Assembly (NCBI GenBank): GCA_037951105.1
Contig: JBAMJV010009067.1
Coordinates: forward strand, 1-64,000
Direction of reading: 5' to 3'
DNA length: 64,000 nt
From: Echinarachnius parma
Lineage: Eukaryota; Echinodermata; Echinoidea; Clypeasteroida; Echinarachniidae
The notes beneath the pieces were generated by a model. That model made no database searches, had not been told where the DNA came from, and was given only the letters and a program-made list of their open reading frames with translations. The translations under genes and the position numbers were made by a program. Within the stretch, counting starts at the first letter, position 1. Each line of letters begins with the position of its first letter. Below, piece by piece: positions 1 through 11,448 of the stretch.

Positions 1-850
1 AATAAACAAGTCCTTTCAATTCGATGAATAGGCCTACACGTCCTTTTCACTTGACCGTAGTATTGCACATGCGCATAACGTAACTGTGAACTGTGGCCGA
101 GAGCACGATCATGACCCAGGACCAGCCTAGTTCCACTGATCTCTAGATATATATTGACATGGATGAGTTAGAGCCAATTATGCTAATTACCATGGTAAAT
201 GTCACTGGTCCGTAATCGGGCCCCTGCCCTGTGTATACAGTATTGGTCTCTACATGCAGCTTGGATGCCAATACCACTGACCTCTATGTCAGTGGCCAAT
301 ACACACATAATTGCCCTTTGTCGGACTTTGTGAGGCGATTTGTTTTCACTCTACGTACATGACGTTGGGAAATGTGGAAGCTCCGCTTTTTAAAACATAA
401 CTTTTGCGAGTCGATTTTCAATATTCAGAGGCATCTGCAGGGTAATTTAACGAATGATATTTATATCCAATATGTATTCTGTAATCTGTAAGACATATTT
501 GTTAAGTTGCAAGAGGTTTTTGGTATAATCCCCAATTCATCGACGTGTATTTCGTCTTTTAAAACGGCCAAGGTAAAATGTTCAGAAGAAGGCCTGATAC
601 GGACCACTGATCCTTTTGTAATTGTCTCGCTTACCCCGCAGGTACCAATCTTAGACACGGTACTTCGCCACAAAATAGAAGCATCGCACAAACCCCAGGG
701 CCAAACTTTGGAGCGCAAAGGACTTCTTTTCCACCAGGTACAGCCCGGGAGACTCATATTGTTGGGTTTGTTACATTCTCCTCTAAATATTCATATGTTA
801 AACAATCAGTACGCTTTTCCGGTGCACAAAAGACCTCTGAGCTGCGGTCT
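1..850. other. Unassigned 5' edge
   Basis: I recognise no gene here. Between about 461 and 917 both strands stay open for roughly 100-136 codons, which could mark an exon of an unknown gene or be chance. Neither translation shows a motif I know, and no convincing splice-site pair picks one strand. Confidence 0.3.
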
Positions 851-1830
851 ATATGCAACCGATGCAAAATGTTGCTATTTTCAATACAAATATCCCTGTG
901 TTCGTGCATTGTCGTGAGCATTACTTCTATGGAATTAACATGCAAATTCACATACACATAATACGCGCAAACACATACAAACGTAGGCCTCCACACACAG
1001 TTACACACACTCACACACTTATTTAGTGGGATTTGCATCGCGATCAGAATTTCGAAGTTATTTGCGCACATTCGGTGCACATTCACACACAGAAACAAAT
1101 CGCGCTAGCTCAGACCCCATGCAGATCACCTAGTATGTATGACCAAAAATACTTTGCATGATGGGATATCTATAATGACAATATTTTTTTTCTGTTGACC
1201 ATTCACACGCAGAACTTAGCGATTTGCATCGCGATCCTCATCGCTATTATTTTCGAAGTTTTTATTCCACACGGCAAAAAATTTCGAAATTTGGATTGCG
1301 ATGCACAATTCTAAATTTGGATCGCGATACAAATTAGAAATTTGCACCGCGATTTATTGCGCCTGTGTGAACTGGACTAATGACGCACTCACATACACAC
1401 ATTCGCTCACACATGCACACACACACATACTTGTGGGCACCCGACTTGTGGGGTACTTGTGCAACTACAAGCTGGATGTGTGCTACTACAAACTGGCGCT
1501 ATTCACAAAATCTTTGCGACGAAAACAGGCAATTCCTTCCAAGTGTATGGGAGGGTAGGGGTGTGTCAGGAAAAAAAAAATCATCAAGTATCACTAATTT
1601 TATGGGGTACAGGATTTTGTCACATAACCCTTTGAAGCTTAATACGCCGATTTAAGGCTACTCCTTAGTAGGGTCTATGATGTATTCCCCACAAGAAAGA
1701 ATATCCCACAAGATTGTACCCACGAGAATGACGGCGTGAGAACACACACACACACACAATCACAAACAAATAGACATTCAAATAATATCTACCAAATAAA
1801 ACCCAACACTAACATAACAAACCCCTAAAC
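850..1830. repeat. Dispersed repeat R1, copy 1
   Basis: About 1 kb repeated nearly verbatim at 26036-27860 and in part at 27990-28370. It contains short alternations of GATTTGCATCGCGATC-like words and ends in a CA-rich stretch. This copy lacks the 875-bp insertion found in the 26-kb copy: the TCGCTCAC at 1403-1410 is the empty target site. I see no coding potential. Confidence 0.8.
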
Positions 1831-1855
1831 CCCCCCCCCCCCCCCCCCCCCCCCC
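1830..1855. repeat. Poly-C tract
   Basis: About 26 consecutive C, one of many G/C homopolymers in the window (also near 31.2, 31.5, 33.3, 33.85, 42.5, 45.65, 48.96, 51.05 and 63.6 kb). Several sit inside transposon ends. Their exact lengths are likely to be assembly-sensitive. Confidence 0.9.
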
Positions 1856-1859
1856 GTAT

Positions 1860-2180
1860 ATCCGCCACTGGTTCATAATCAATATCATGTACAGCGGCTG
1901 ATGATGCTGCGCCTACATTCACTTACCATATGTCGCCCACTAACCACGGTTACTATGGCTACCATATGGATGGTCGTAAAACAATTTAGAAGCATGTTTG
2001 CACATCGATCGACTTCTTTACAATGTCCATGTGTTTTAAAGTACATGCGTTTCGGAGAACTAAATTTCTAGTAGGAATAACGTCATAAATCGAGCAAGGA
2101 AGACAGTACCTACTTACCTGCACAATATAGATAGAAGGCGATAAAGAGATAATTATCGAGATTCCGATATTGCGCAGTTA
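1860..2180. repeat. Dispersed repeat R2, copy 1
   Basis: About 300 bp closely repeated at 43140-43440, both running up to a GTTCACCTATA-like end. A CTTACCTGCACAATATAG motif inside could be a splice donor on the minus strand, but I cannot attach an exon to it. Confidence 0.7.
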
Positions 2181-2319
2181 TGTTCACCTATATCAGTGTG
2201 GCCAGCGAAAAAAATACTATTATGCTAGGGAGCAGCGAAAATTATGCTAAATTAGCCAAAAATTATGCCAAACCCTCTTTCGGAGCCGAGAGTCATCTTT
2301 TAGACCGAGACCAGGAAAT

Positions 2320-2818
2320 GTTGAGGCCGATTGGTTGGACGAAGGATAATGAAAATATGATGAATAATGAAATGTTCACATTATCGAGAACATAATTTCT
2401 GGCAACCTAATTTCTCACACGTTTTGATGCATGAAAAGAAGAAAATGAAAACAAATTCACATACTGAAACATAATAGGCCTTATATTATAAAACAATTAT
2501 TTTGGGTGGTTAATTTATGCCAATTAACGGGAAAACCCACCACTGCGTTACTCACATTGATACCACATTCCGTTGTAAATAATAATGTTAAATACAACGC
2601 ATACTCAAAGCGCATCATTTATTTATAACAGGCCAATCCAGCTATACACAGAGAAATGGGAGCTATACAACCATCATCCTGCTATAACCAATTGAATGGT
2701 TGTGTATGCTACTTCATCTTCTGTCTTTTGGGAACAAATACAAGCGTATATTCTACCGTTATCAATTAAGAAATACAATTTGAAGCCTTATTCTAACAAC
2801 AACCGCTGATCTGAGAAC
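2320..2818 (+). promoter_or_regulatory. 5' flank / probable promoter of gene copy A
   Basis: This segment is shared with the sequence upstream of copies C (51080-51700), B (17260-17452) and D (63790-64000). Shared landmarks are a GGRAAAACCCACCACT block, a CCAGCTATA..CCAATTG block, a CTTTTGGGAA block and an AAGAAATACAATTTGAAGCC block within 60 bp of the ATG. In B, C and D a TTTTCCAG-AT motif precedes the last block and resembles a 3' splice site, so a non-coding upstream exon is possible. In A that AG is lost. Whether the blocks are promoter or 5'UTR cannot be told from sequence alone. Confidence 0.5.
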
Positions 2819-5800
2819 ATGAAGGTCCTGTTTGTGATGGCCGGTAAGAGTTTATCTTCAGAATTTTAGAGAAAAATAGTCGTATGTATTATCAAGCATT
2901 TATATTTGATATCATGATAGCAATATTGTCTGACTCAAATAAACAACTCTCAGTGGGGTTTTCTTTTAATTATATGAATATGACTTCCTTACTAGCTTAA
3001 AGGGTACCACCCACCCAAACATAATATTCTTATTAAAGAAAGGTAACATCTTTAGTATTCCATTCCATCAACAAGTTCACAAAAATATGTTTCCAGAAAA
3101 AAAAAATATAATTGGAAACGCATCACCATTATAAAGCATGCGTTCATGCGGTCTGAATTACGCAGACTGATATGTGTCGCGGTGAATTCTCGCTATAAGG
3201 GGAGGGCCAACATCGAAAAAGTGGCTTCCTTAAGGACTTAGGTTGCCAGATCTCCACAACAAGTTTAAACCAATTTTATTTGCAAGTATTTTTAGTGAGA
3301 CAAATTAATTCAGAGGTCTACCTCAAAAAATTTGTTGCGAACACCTCCAAATCCAAGATGGCGTCAAAAAAGTAGCCGTTTGACTTGCTATAGATTATTG
3401 GCAAGATTTCACAAACAACACCTGGAATAAGCATGATTTTGCAGTCATATTGAAAACAATCAAATTTCCTATAATCTGATACCAAACACAATGGGTTTCA
3501 GAATTTGTAACACGGTCATTTTTAGCCCCAAACTCAAATTTTAGGCATTTTTTCCCAAAAATATGAAATTATTGATTTACATAATTCGGCATATGTCGAT
3601 AATTGCATTAGCAGTTGAATAAATACTTTTCGAAAAACTGTCCAATTATATCAACAATACTCTCTAAAAATTTCAAGTGTATATTGTATCTGAACAAAAA
3701 GTTACAGTTCTTGGAACTCAGCATTTGATATCGACAAATACAGCAAATATGTACGATTTCGAACACTATACAGGGTGCCCCAATAAATGTAATTCTTGTT
3801 TACGGACTTTATTCAAGAATTTCTCCTAAATAATGACATATTGTTGATACCTTTTTTAGTAAAACCTTCAGTTTTCTTCTTTTATGTCATAAATATGCCG
3901 CCATCGGTTTGCAATAGTACACGAAAATAGTGTATCGGTAATTTCACTGCAATGATAAATCCATCATGAAAAGTGCATAGTCCAATATTCGAATGGGAGG
4001 CGCTCGTCATTTACAGTTATATTGACCATATCTAGATAATTATGTTTTTTAACATGATTATTATTCGGAACACCACAGTTAGCTATAATTTTCCAGGGTT
4101 CGGAAAACACTTTGAATAGGCTATTAGGTTTGACTTAGGGTAACTTGTTGTACCACCATGTACATTTGTAACCATAGTAACAACAACAATAGAAATAGAA
4201 TAAATCATATATCTGGCTACTACAAGCCGCATTATGCACACTTATTTTCGCGTGAACATGGAGGAAAACAAATCACATGTGAAATAACACCCTAAAGCTG
4301 CTATTTTTAAGTTTTTTAAAGTAAATATTGGTTGATTTGGTATTTTTTTGTCCTTAATCGGCTGTGTTACCATGGTTACACGAGTACAGTGTTGTGCAAA
4401 AAATGTAACATTCGGCTTGCTGAGGCTTTCGGTGTTGTGCATATTAGTTTAGCAAATGAGTTTGTTTTGTTTTATTTTAATACTGAGTCAGAACAAATTG
4501 TATAGACCTTTATGGTCTCCAGGTACATGTAATAAGATATGAAGGGCATGAAGGGTGCGTTCCTCGCGATCAAGATGGTGTTCGAAGCTAGATACGCTCT
4601 GCACATATTACAGTATGTCCCGAATATTGTGTACTATAGTAAGACACTTATTAAAGATAATGAGCATGATCTTGATACTGTTTTAAACACATCATGGACA
4701 CCCAGTATGATTCGAATTCGCAATACGCATGGCATGCGCGTCAGTATGCAGCTGACTGGAATGCTCCATGTGGAGTGGAATTAAGTTCATTTTTAGCGTT
4801 TGATTTATGATAAATGCAGTTAAACAAATACAGGACAGACACGACATCTACGCAGACTACATAATGATGGTGAAATATTCATCATATTACACAAAATGGT
4901 GTTTCTTTTTGTATTTTTTCATAACTGGAATTGAAGGTGTCCCGAGATTGACGAAATCATTTGGTATACAAGACCTCTTATTAAGATTACACATTTTTGA
5001 GACACCCTGTATACCATGAGAAATCATGCAAAACTACCCATTTTGTGGATAGCTAATGCTGACTTCAAAGTACTATAACTTTTTGTTCAGATACGGTATG
5101 CACTTGACATTTTCAGGGAGTATTATCGATATAATTGAACAGTTTCCTGAAAAGTATTAAATTGACTGCTAGTACAATTATCGATTTATACGTAATTATG
5201 TAAATCAATAATTTCATATTTTGGGGAAAAAATTCATACAATTTGAGTTTGGGGCTAAAAATGACCGTGATACATGAACTGAACCTCACGGTGTTTGGTA
5301 TCAGATTATAGGAAATGTTATTGTCTTTAAAATGATTGCAGAATAATGTTGATATAAGGTGTCGTTTGGGAAATCTCGCCAATTATCTATAACAATACAA
5401 AACGGCTGCCTTTTTGGACGCCATCTTGGATTTGGAGGTGTTCGCAACAAAATTTTAGAGGTAGACCTCTGAATTATGTTGTCTCATTAAAAATACTTGC
5501 AATTAGAATCGGTTTAAACTTGTTGTGGAGATATGGCAACCTAAAGTCACTTTTTTCGACATTGGCCCTCCCCTTACTACCTAGTTCCGACTGGAACGTT
5601 TTATACCGCGCGGAGCCCACTATAATGCATCCATTCCACTATCGCTACATGCCCACTAAACGCGCAATGCCCTCTGATCGCGCGACCCGGAAAAAAACTC
5701 CCATGAAGATTATTACGTACGTGCGTATATTGTCATATGCGCACGGGGGCCGGCCGAGAATGAACGCGCGGTGCGGGAGGAATCAGCATACGAACAACGC

Positions 5801-7415
5801 TAAGGCAGTTAGCTACTTACTACCCCAAATAGCGATTATCTCGAAATCCCGAAAACACGCATGGAATTGTGGGATAGCTTTTAGTCATACCAACCTCCTG
5901 ACTACTGCGTGGACGCGTCGTGTGCATGTGTGCGGCGCGCGGGAGGCGTTTATTTGTTCCGTAACCGGCCCGGGATCTGTATACATTTACTGCATACAAA
6001 CGCATTTGAGACGTGTGGTCGATATCTTTTAATTAATGCATTATATTTTGTTTGAGTTACGCTGATTGCATCCATTTCGAGCGTGTGCGAATGATGCGCA
6101 CGCGTGCCGTGCCGGAACCGGAAGTGGGAGTGACGACCCGCAAAGTGGAAAAAAAAGTCTCGTCTCGCGAATTTCGAGATTTTCGGACCTATTTAAGATA
6201 GCGAGAATGTGTGCATAGCGAACGAATCGCCCGGGAATCTGTTGTTTACAAACGTGCGCGTGAATAGCATTGGCGCACTCGCAAATTTCCGTATGGAAAT
6301 AGCAGTGGTTCCGTAAATGGTGGAAATGAATTGCTTTGATTATGAATTACACAACCCTTTGCAAAATGTTAGGTATCTATTTGATATCACACAACGGTAC
6401 CAAAACATATAATAATGTATTGTTCTTTGCCTCGTGGTCCCCTTTAATTGGCTTTTATACCAGGCCAGCGCTCATCATTATTCATCATCGTAATACGATC
6501 ATCATCATACTATCATCACATCATCATACTATGATGATAGTATGATGATGTGACGGTGACGGTGACGGATGTGATGGTAAAAATGACGATGATTAATTAT
6601 CATGATAATGATGGAGGAGAAAACCTCTTATTGTGATTAGAAAGTTTGAAAAAATGAAATGATTTACGCGTATTTTCGAGTTTTGTTATGTTCACTAGCA
6701 GTATTATGATTATAACTTTAATTAATAGTATTATTTGTCCTTTAATTATCATGATTAATTTTATTATTATTATTTTCATTATTACTATTATTATTACTTT
6801 TTGTTTTTATTTATATGACATTGTCATTATTTGTTATATTTCATGTGCTACAGATGTCCTGGTGTTGTTGCTGACGGTGTCTCAGCAGCTGCAAGGAGTG
6901 TCAGTGACACCGACATCGCAGCAACAAAATGCAACCAGGGATGCTGATGACGTAGCAATCGGAGCTTTAATCATAGGTACAGTAAACAAAATTGATGTAG
7001 GTTTTACCGGTCAAATTTGGCAAATTAGCAGTCAAATTCGTTTTTAAATCATTCAAATTCCTAATTACCTTAGAAATTACATGAATTTGCCCTTACATGA
7101 TTATATTTCCCTCTAAAATTACATGATATTTAGCCCATTCTTTACCAACTCTTTTTGCAACGGGGCCATTATCTTGCAGATTCCGATCGACATGACGACA
7201 TACCAACTGGCTCACCACCCGGCGCACCGACTCCGACGCCGCTGTTCCCATTCCACATACCGCCCTACGTGTACAAAGTCGTCCTGCCGTCCGTTGGGCT
7301 GCTGCTGTGCTGCTGCTGTTGCTGCTGTTGCTTCAAATGCAGTTGCTGTATATGTAATCACGGGCGTACCCATTCAACTGGGGGGATGATCTATTCATCC
7401 ATCCCCACCAGTTGA
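2819..7415 (+). CDS. Family copy A: small secreted-signal, single-pass, Cys-tailed membrane protein
   Basis: Three exons: 2819-2843, 6854-6976, 7180-7415. Both introns are GT..AG (gtaaga..ctacag, gtacag..ttgcag) and phase 1, giving 127 aa. Residues 1-26 form a signal peptide (MKVLFVMADVLVLLLTV core) interrupted by intron 1 after codon 8. A short ectodomain follows with one N-glycosylation sequon (NAT) and an acidic DADD patch, then a proline-rich hinge, FPFHIPPYVY, and a hydrophobic segment ending in eight consecutive Cys and FKCSCC. The last 18 residues are encoded by an 87-bp hAT-like insertion; the older stop (TGA 7454-7456) is displaced. The start is the only ATG in the conserved exon 1. 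Intron 1 is 4 kb because it holds a 2.4-kb foldback element. Predicted type I membrane protein, with palmitoylation of the Cys run likely by analogy. Function unknown. The exon model rests on agreement with copies B and C. Confidence 0.8.
3196..5576. mobile_element. 2.4-kb foldback DNA element in intron 1 of copy A
   Basis: Terminal inverted repeats of about 550 bp (3196-3780 and 5030-5576) begin TAAGGGGAGGGCC and end with its complement. The arms share a TTGGATTTGGAGGTGTTCGC-like segment in opposite orientation. The centre (3780-5030) has only weak open frames. The element is absent from the paralogous intron of copy C, so it arrived after the A/C duplication or was lost from C. Confidence 0.75.
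5590..6330. other. CpG-richer intronic segment
   Basis: This stretch of copy A intron 1 is clearly richer in CG dinucleotides than its surroundings (several GCGCG words) and is absent from copy C. A 170-codon open frame on the plus strand shows no recognisable domain and is probably a by-product of base composition. It could be a CpG island or an inserted fragment. Confidence 0.35.
6420..6600. repeat. Intronic hairpin conserved between copies A and C
   Basis: Around 6508-6553 the 17-base arm TCACATCATCATACTAT is followed by GATG and its exact complement, forming a stem-loop. The same hairpin occurs in copy C intron 1 (about 51956-51993). There the GACGGT/GATGAT repeat that follows has expanded to more than 200 bp. 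Confidence 0.7.
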
Positions 7416-7445
7416 ATAGGTATTACGTAAGTCGCTACGCCCGTG
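7359..7445. mobile_element. 87-bp hAT-like MITE at the stop codon of copy A
   Basis: Perfect 10-bp terminal inverted repeats (CACGGGCGTA / TACGCCCGTG), flanked by the 8-bp duplication TATGTAAT (7351-7358 and 7446-7453). The interior is a further imperfect palindrome. Copy C has the uninterrupted site followed directly by TGA. An 8-bp duplication and a CA-starting end are the hAT signature. The insertion adds 18 codons to the reading frame before a new TGA at 7413-7415. Confidence 0.9.
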
Positions 7446-7606
7446 TATGTAATTGAGCATGCATGCTAAAATGATGAGATATTGAATGTTGCAATCCTTA
7501 CTGTTGGCACGGTTGCTAACCGATGCAAAGAGTACCATAGTGATTATATCACATTATTTTATAAGAAACAGCCTTCCCTCTTCTCTGTCATTCAGGCATA
7601 GTTGAA
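7446..7606. other. 3' flank of copy A
   Basis: Matches the sequence after the copy C stop (53230-53450), including GAGCATGCATGCT and AATGTTGCAATCCTTACTG. It probably contains the 3'UTR. I see no clear AATAAA close to the stop. Confidence 0.5.
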
Positions 7607-8285
7607 TATACCCAGGGGGCAAACACCCATTTTTTTAGGTTTTCAGCTTTTGCCTGTTGTAAAAGGTTGGCCAGCAGAAATGACGTCTAGGACCTTCTAG
7701 GATCACAACCTAGGTGGACAACCTCGCGAACTAGCTACTGGAAGTCCACAGGATGAGTTTCAAGAAAACCACACCTAATGCACTAAATAGTGTGTTTTAG
7801 CCTTAGGGGTCATGAATACCCAGTCACACATCTTGCACAATTACACCACAATGCACAGCTTATTCCACATTCTTTTTTCATGAAGGTCTTCCCTAAAGTC
7901 CTGCGCATCGTTTGATACCAAATGTGAGCATATTGTATGTTTGGTTAATGTGTCACACGTCGTTACATTGTGATGCGTCACACATGGACGTGAAATTTCG
8001 AATACAGCGCTTATGTATGAAATGCAAATGACTATTTTAAGAGTTAATAATAGGCTATATCTTAATCTTTAAATACTTAATTCGCTTTTAAATACCTATT
8101 AAGAGCATTATACAAAGACCCCACTTATGTAAATTAATAATTCAATACAAAACAAAGCCAATAAAAAACAAACAAATACCTAAGCATATGAGTTGTTAAT
8201 GTATTAATTTGTTTAGATTGCGATAAAATGATACAAAATCCATCTGAAACATCATAACTTTTCATCATTTGAATCAGATACAGAG

Positions 8286-8293
8286 GTGTGTGC

Positions 8294-8339
<46 letters not shown>

Positions 8340-8340
8340 A
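8286..8340. repeat. (TG)n microsatellite
   Basis: About 25 TG dinucleotides with two GTGCG interruptions, followed by a G-run near 8349. Confidence 0.95.
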
Positions 8341-9199
8341 TTTATGTGGGGGGGGGGGGGAGGGGAGGAGGTCTAGGAGGTCACAAGACCATCAGTGGAC
8401 TCCAAAAATAATTATAAGCGAGGACTATATACTCACCCTGAATGGATGAAGTGTAAAGTGAAGGCTTTCATGACAAGTTTAAAGCAGAGTCTCTTACTAG
8501 ATCTTATAAAGTAGGTACATTATGAAGCTTGGAAGGGGGTACTGTTGTTAAGGATTGACCCTAGAAGTGGCTTATAGGGCCTTCTAGATAGGAACACAAA
8601 CTGTGTGCAAAACCTTGTTGACTATCTGCTGAAAGTCCACTTCAAGCTAAACTGAAAAAACACGTCTACACCAAACCACTCACTACACCAAACCACTCAT
8701 CTCTGCCGAGTTGAAATATATGCTGCACCTTCATTCATCAGTTTATCCAGCACACATTATGATTTATTTTGTGTCATGATGGATAAAGAGCTGTAGTCGA
8801 GGTCATGGCAGCACTGGAAACCAAACCGTACACAGCAACAGCACATTCCTTCAGGAATATATCAAATGTGCAGTGTTCCGGTAAAAACAAACCTCACCAG
8901 CGTGAAAAGGGGGTCTTTGAAGGCACTATAACAAGTTCCTTTTCCAGTGAGGAGAAGCAGACAAGGCTAATTATGATGCTCAACACCTTCTACTCCCTAA
9001 CAAGACAAATCTCAAGAAGAAAAGAGGAAAACAGCCGCAATGCAGGCAAGAGCAATGAAGTTCTGCGCATGACTATGATTTTTGCTACTGGTAGACAGCT
9101 TGACATGTATGACTTCATGGAAAAGCATGGGTTCAGTGATATATTTCACCTACTCTGTTCAAGGAACCCGGCAATATGTGAAGTGATAGGAAGACTGGT

Positions 9200-10020
9200 T
9201 TCCTCTTAGTGCCAAACCAAATTTTTCTGATTTTCCTTCGGATAACAGAAAGAACAGCAGCGGTCCTTTCACAAAGGTGAAACATTTTAAGCAATTCCAA
9301 AGTATGGAACCGCTTTCTTCATGTATAGGAACAGTTATTTTGGCACCCATCAACATGATTGTCTTGCCCAGGCTTGCTGTGTAGTTGACGCTAGAACTTC
9401 CATCAATGAGGGACTATCCAAACTCTATACCTGATGGAATGTTTAACTTGGAAATATGCGCATTCTTATCAATATGGCGTGAGAAGCTCGTTTGAGACAA
9501 GGGAGAAAGGCGTCCTCATTAGGAGGCAGTAGCTTCAAGAGAGCTGACTTGTTGTTCAAAAACTTTTAAGCTCTCAAATTTCCCAGATCAGAATCCTTAT
9601 ACTGGTCTGCTTTGGTAATGTACACATCCATTGCAAGTTCTTGTGTTCAAGTGATAATGTCATCTGTTAAAACATTGGCAGGTGTTTATTTTGTACCAGC
9701 AGTGTCGATATGTGCCGATTCTGGGCTGTCCTCACCCACAGCTCTGAAAGATCAGTGAGACGTGCTTGTGACATCCGTGTCATTGGCATGAATAACTACT
9801 CTGTCGACTCTGTGAACTATATTTTGTAGAATGTATAAAATAAGACCCTTGTAACAGCCTCTTCATGTCTGGTGTGTAGATCCAAGCCGACAGGAACCTC
9901 CATAGCAGACCCCAATGTGAGAACAATACTCTTTTCTTTCTATTCACCACCAATGTGCAGATGGCTTTGACCAAGCTAAGGTTCAAGCTGTCCTTAATCT
10001 CACTACCTTTCACAGGGTAA
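9200..10020 (-). pseudogene. Decayed gene of the HEEADTR/HANDTDV-type metazoan family, cargo of the transposon
   Basis: Translating the minus strand across several frames gives an ordered series of fragments: GLDLHTRHEEAVTR, then RVVIHANDTDV (coded near 9790), ARLTDLSELWVRTAQNRHIS, QELAMDVYITKADQYKDSD, KFLNNKSALLKLLPPNEDAF, and a C-rich end with QPAW-like remnants near 9380. The order and motifs match a large family of uncharacterised animal proteins with HEEADTR and HANDTDV boxes, often seen in echinoderms, cnidarians and amphioxus near mobile DNA. That recognition is from memory. At least two in-frame stops and two or more frameshifts make it a pseudogene. Confidence 0.65.
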
Positions 10021-11448
10021 GCTCAAAAGGTTTGTTTTGGTAGGTTGATATAGTGAAAAACTCTTGTGGATCAGGAGCTGCACGTTTCCCACTGACTTCA
10101 AAGACTTTGGCTCATTTTGTATAGGGTCCTCTGTTCCTGTTCAGCAGACTTCAGGCTGGCCTAACTGTACATGTATGTTAAACAAAGGTGTATGATATCA
10201 GTACCGACAGGAAATTCTTCCAGCAATAGATTTGCGTGCCATTTAGTGACTGCTGCAAATGCTTCACCTTTATGAGATGGCCAGTGACATATGGCACACA
10301 TTGCATTAACAACCACTGTCCTTTTACAGTTCGGTTGACTTTGACTACAACCTCTTTAATAATAATAATGAAACATTTCTATATATATAGCGCACTTTTA
10401 TGTGAGGCCAATCTTTAACATGAACCAACTTTCACGATATATCTCCTTTAGATCTAGAATTTAAATTGCACGCAAACGTGTCATGTAAGCCTACAGACAC
10501 ACTCCAGACACACCAAACTGGGTGGGTAGACCTCGATTATAATTATGTTTGGAGTCCATTGATGAAAGGCTGGTCTTTTGAACACCCCCTTCCCTCCTTC
10601 CCTCATTCACGGGATAAGCATTATGTAATTTTGTGGATATATTTTGTATAATTTGATTATAGTAATTTAACCACATCTAAACAAATTATAACATTAACAA
10701 CTCATATTCTTATGTATTTCATTGTTTTTTAAGCTTATGTGTTTGATTGTTTATTAATGTACATCCTTAGTTTCATTATAATGCTCTTAATATATATCTA
10801 AAATGCGAATTACATGTTTAATGATCGAAAAAATAGCCTATATTTCATTGTTAAGAATTTAGTTGTCTTTTATACATACGCGCTGTATACAAATTTCACG
10901 TCCGTATGTGATGTATCACGTTATAACAACGTGTGACGCAGTAACCACAGATGCAATATGCTGAAATTTGGTATCGAACGATGCGCAGGACTCTAGGAAA
11001 GTCCTCCATGAAACAACAATCTGGAATCAGCAGTGCATTGTGGTGTAATTGTGCAAGATGTGTGACTGGGTATTCATGACCCCTAAGGCTAAAACACACT
11101 ATTTAGTGTATAGGTGTGATTTTCTTGAAACTCATCCTGTGAACTTCCAGTAGCTAGTTCGCGAGGTTGTCCACCTAGGTTGTGATCCTAGAGGGTCCTA
11201 GAAGCCATTTCTAGTGGCCAACCTTTTACAACAGGCAAAAGCTGCTAAACCCCCTTTGCCCCCTGGGTAATAGAATCTATTATTTTTTAATGATAACGTA
11301 CTAGTTTTAGGTAGCTACTAAAATGCAGTTTGAACTAAACTACACTATCCCTTTAACTGTTGATGTACTGAACGAGCCTTATTAACCGATGAAGTCGTAG
11401 AAAATTAAAAATAACAATGACAAAGGGACATGGGGCTGAATAGTTTTA

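Larger units (their letters stand above)
7611..11267. mobile_element. 3.7-kb DNA transposon with ~600-bp terminal inverted repeats
   Basis: The ends are CCCAGGGGGC and GCCCCCTGGG. The arms at 7611-8220 and 10670-11267 are inverted copies, with weaker pairing further inward to about 8430 and 10530. TA-like bases flank both ends. The paralogous C block (about 53440) lacks it. The centre holds a decayed coding sequence on the minus strand and a 134-codon plus-strand frame (8805-9209) that I could not identify. It looks non-autonomous: I see no transposase catalytic motif. Confidence 0.8.

Noticed and set aside
461..917. Overlapping open frames of about 100 and 136 codons on opposite strands
   Set aside because: No domain, no supported splice sites, and both strands are open together, which is common by chance. 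Left as unassigned.
5520..6032. 170-codon frame in a CpG-rich segment of intron 1
   Set aside because: No recognisable domain, and the CG-rich composition lowers stop frequency.
8805..9209. 134-codon plus-strand frame inside the long-TIR transposon
   Set aside because: Not listed as a gene: its end is antisense to the decayed cargo gene and I recognise no motif. It could still be a remnant of a second transposon gene.
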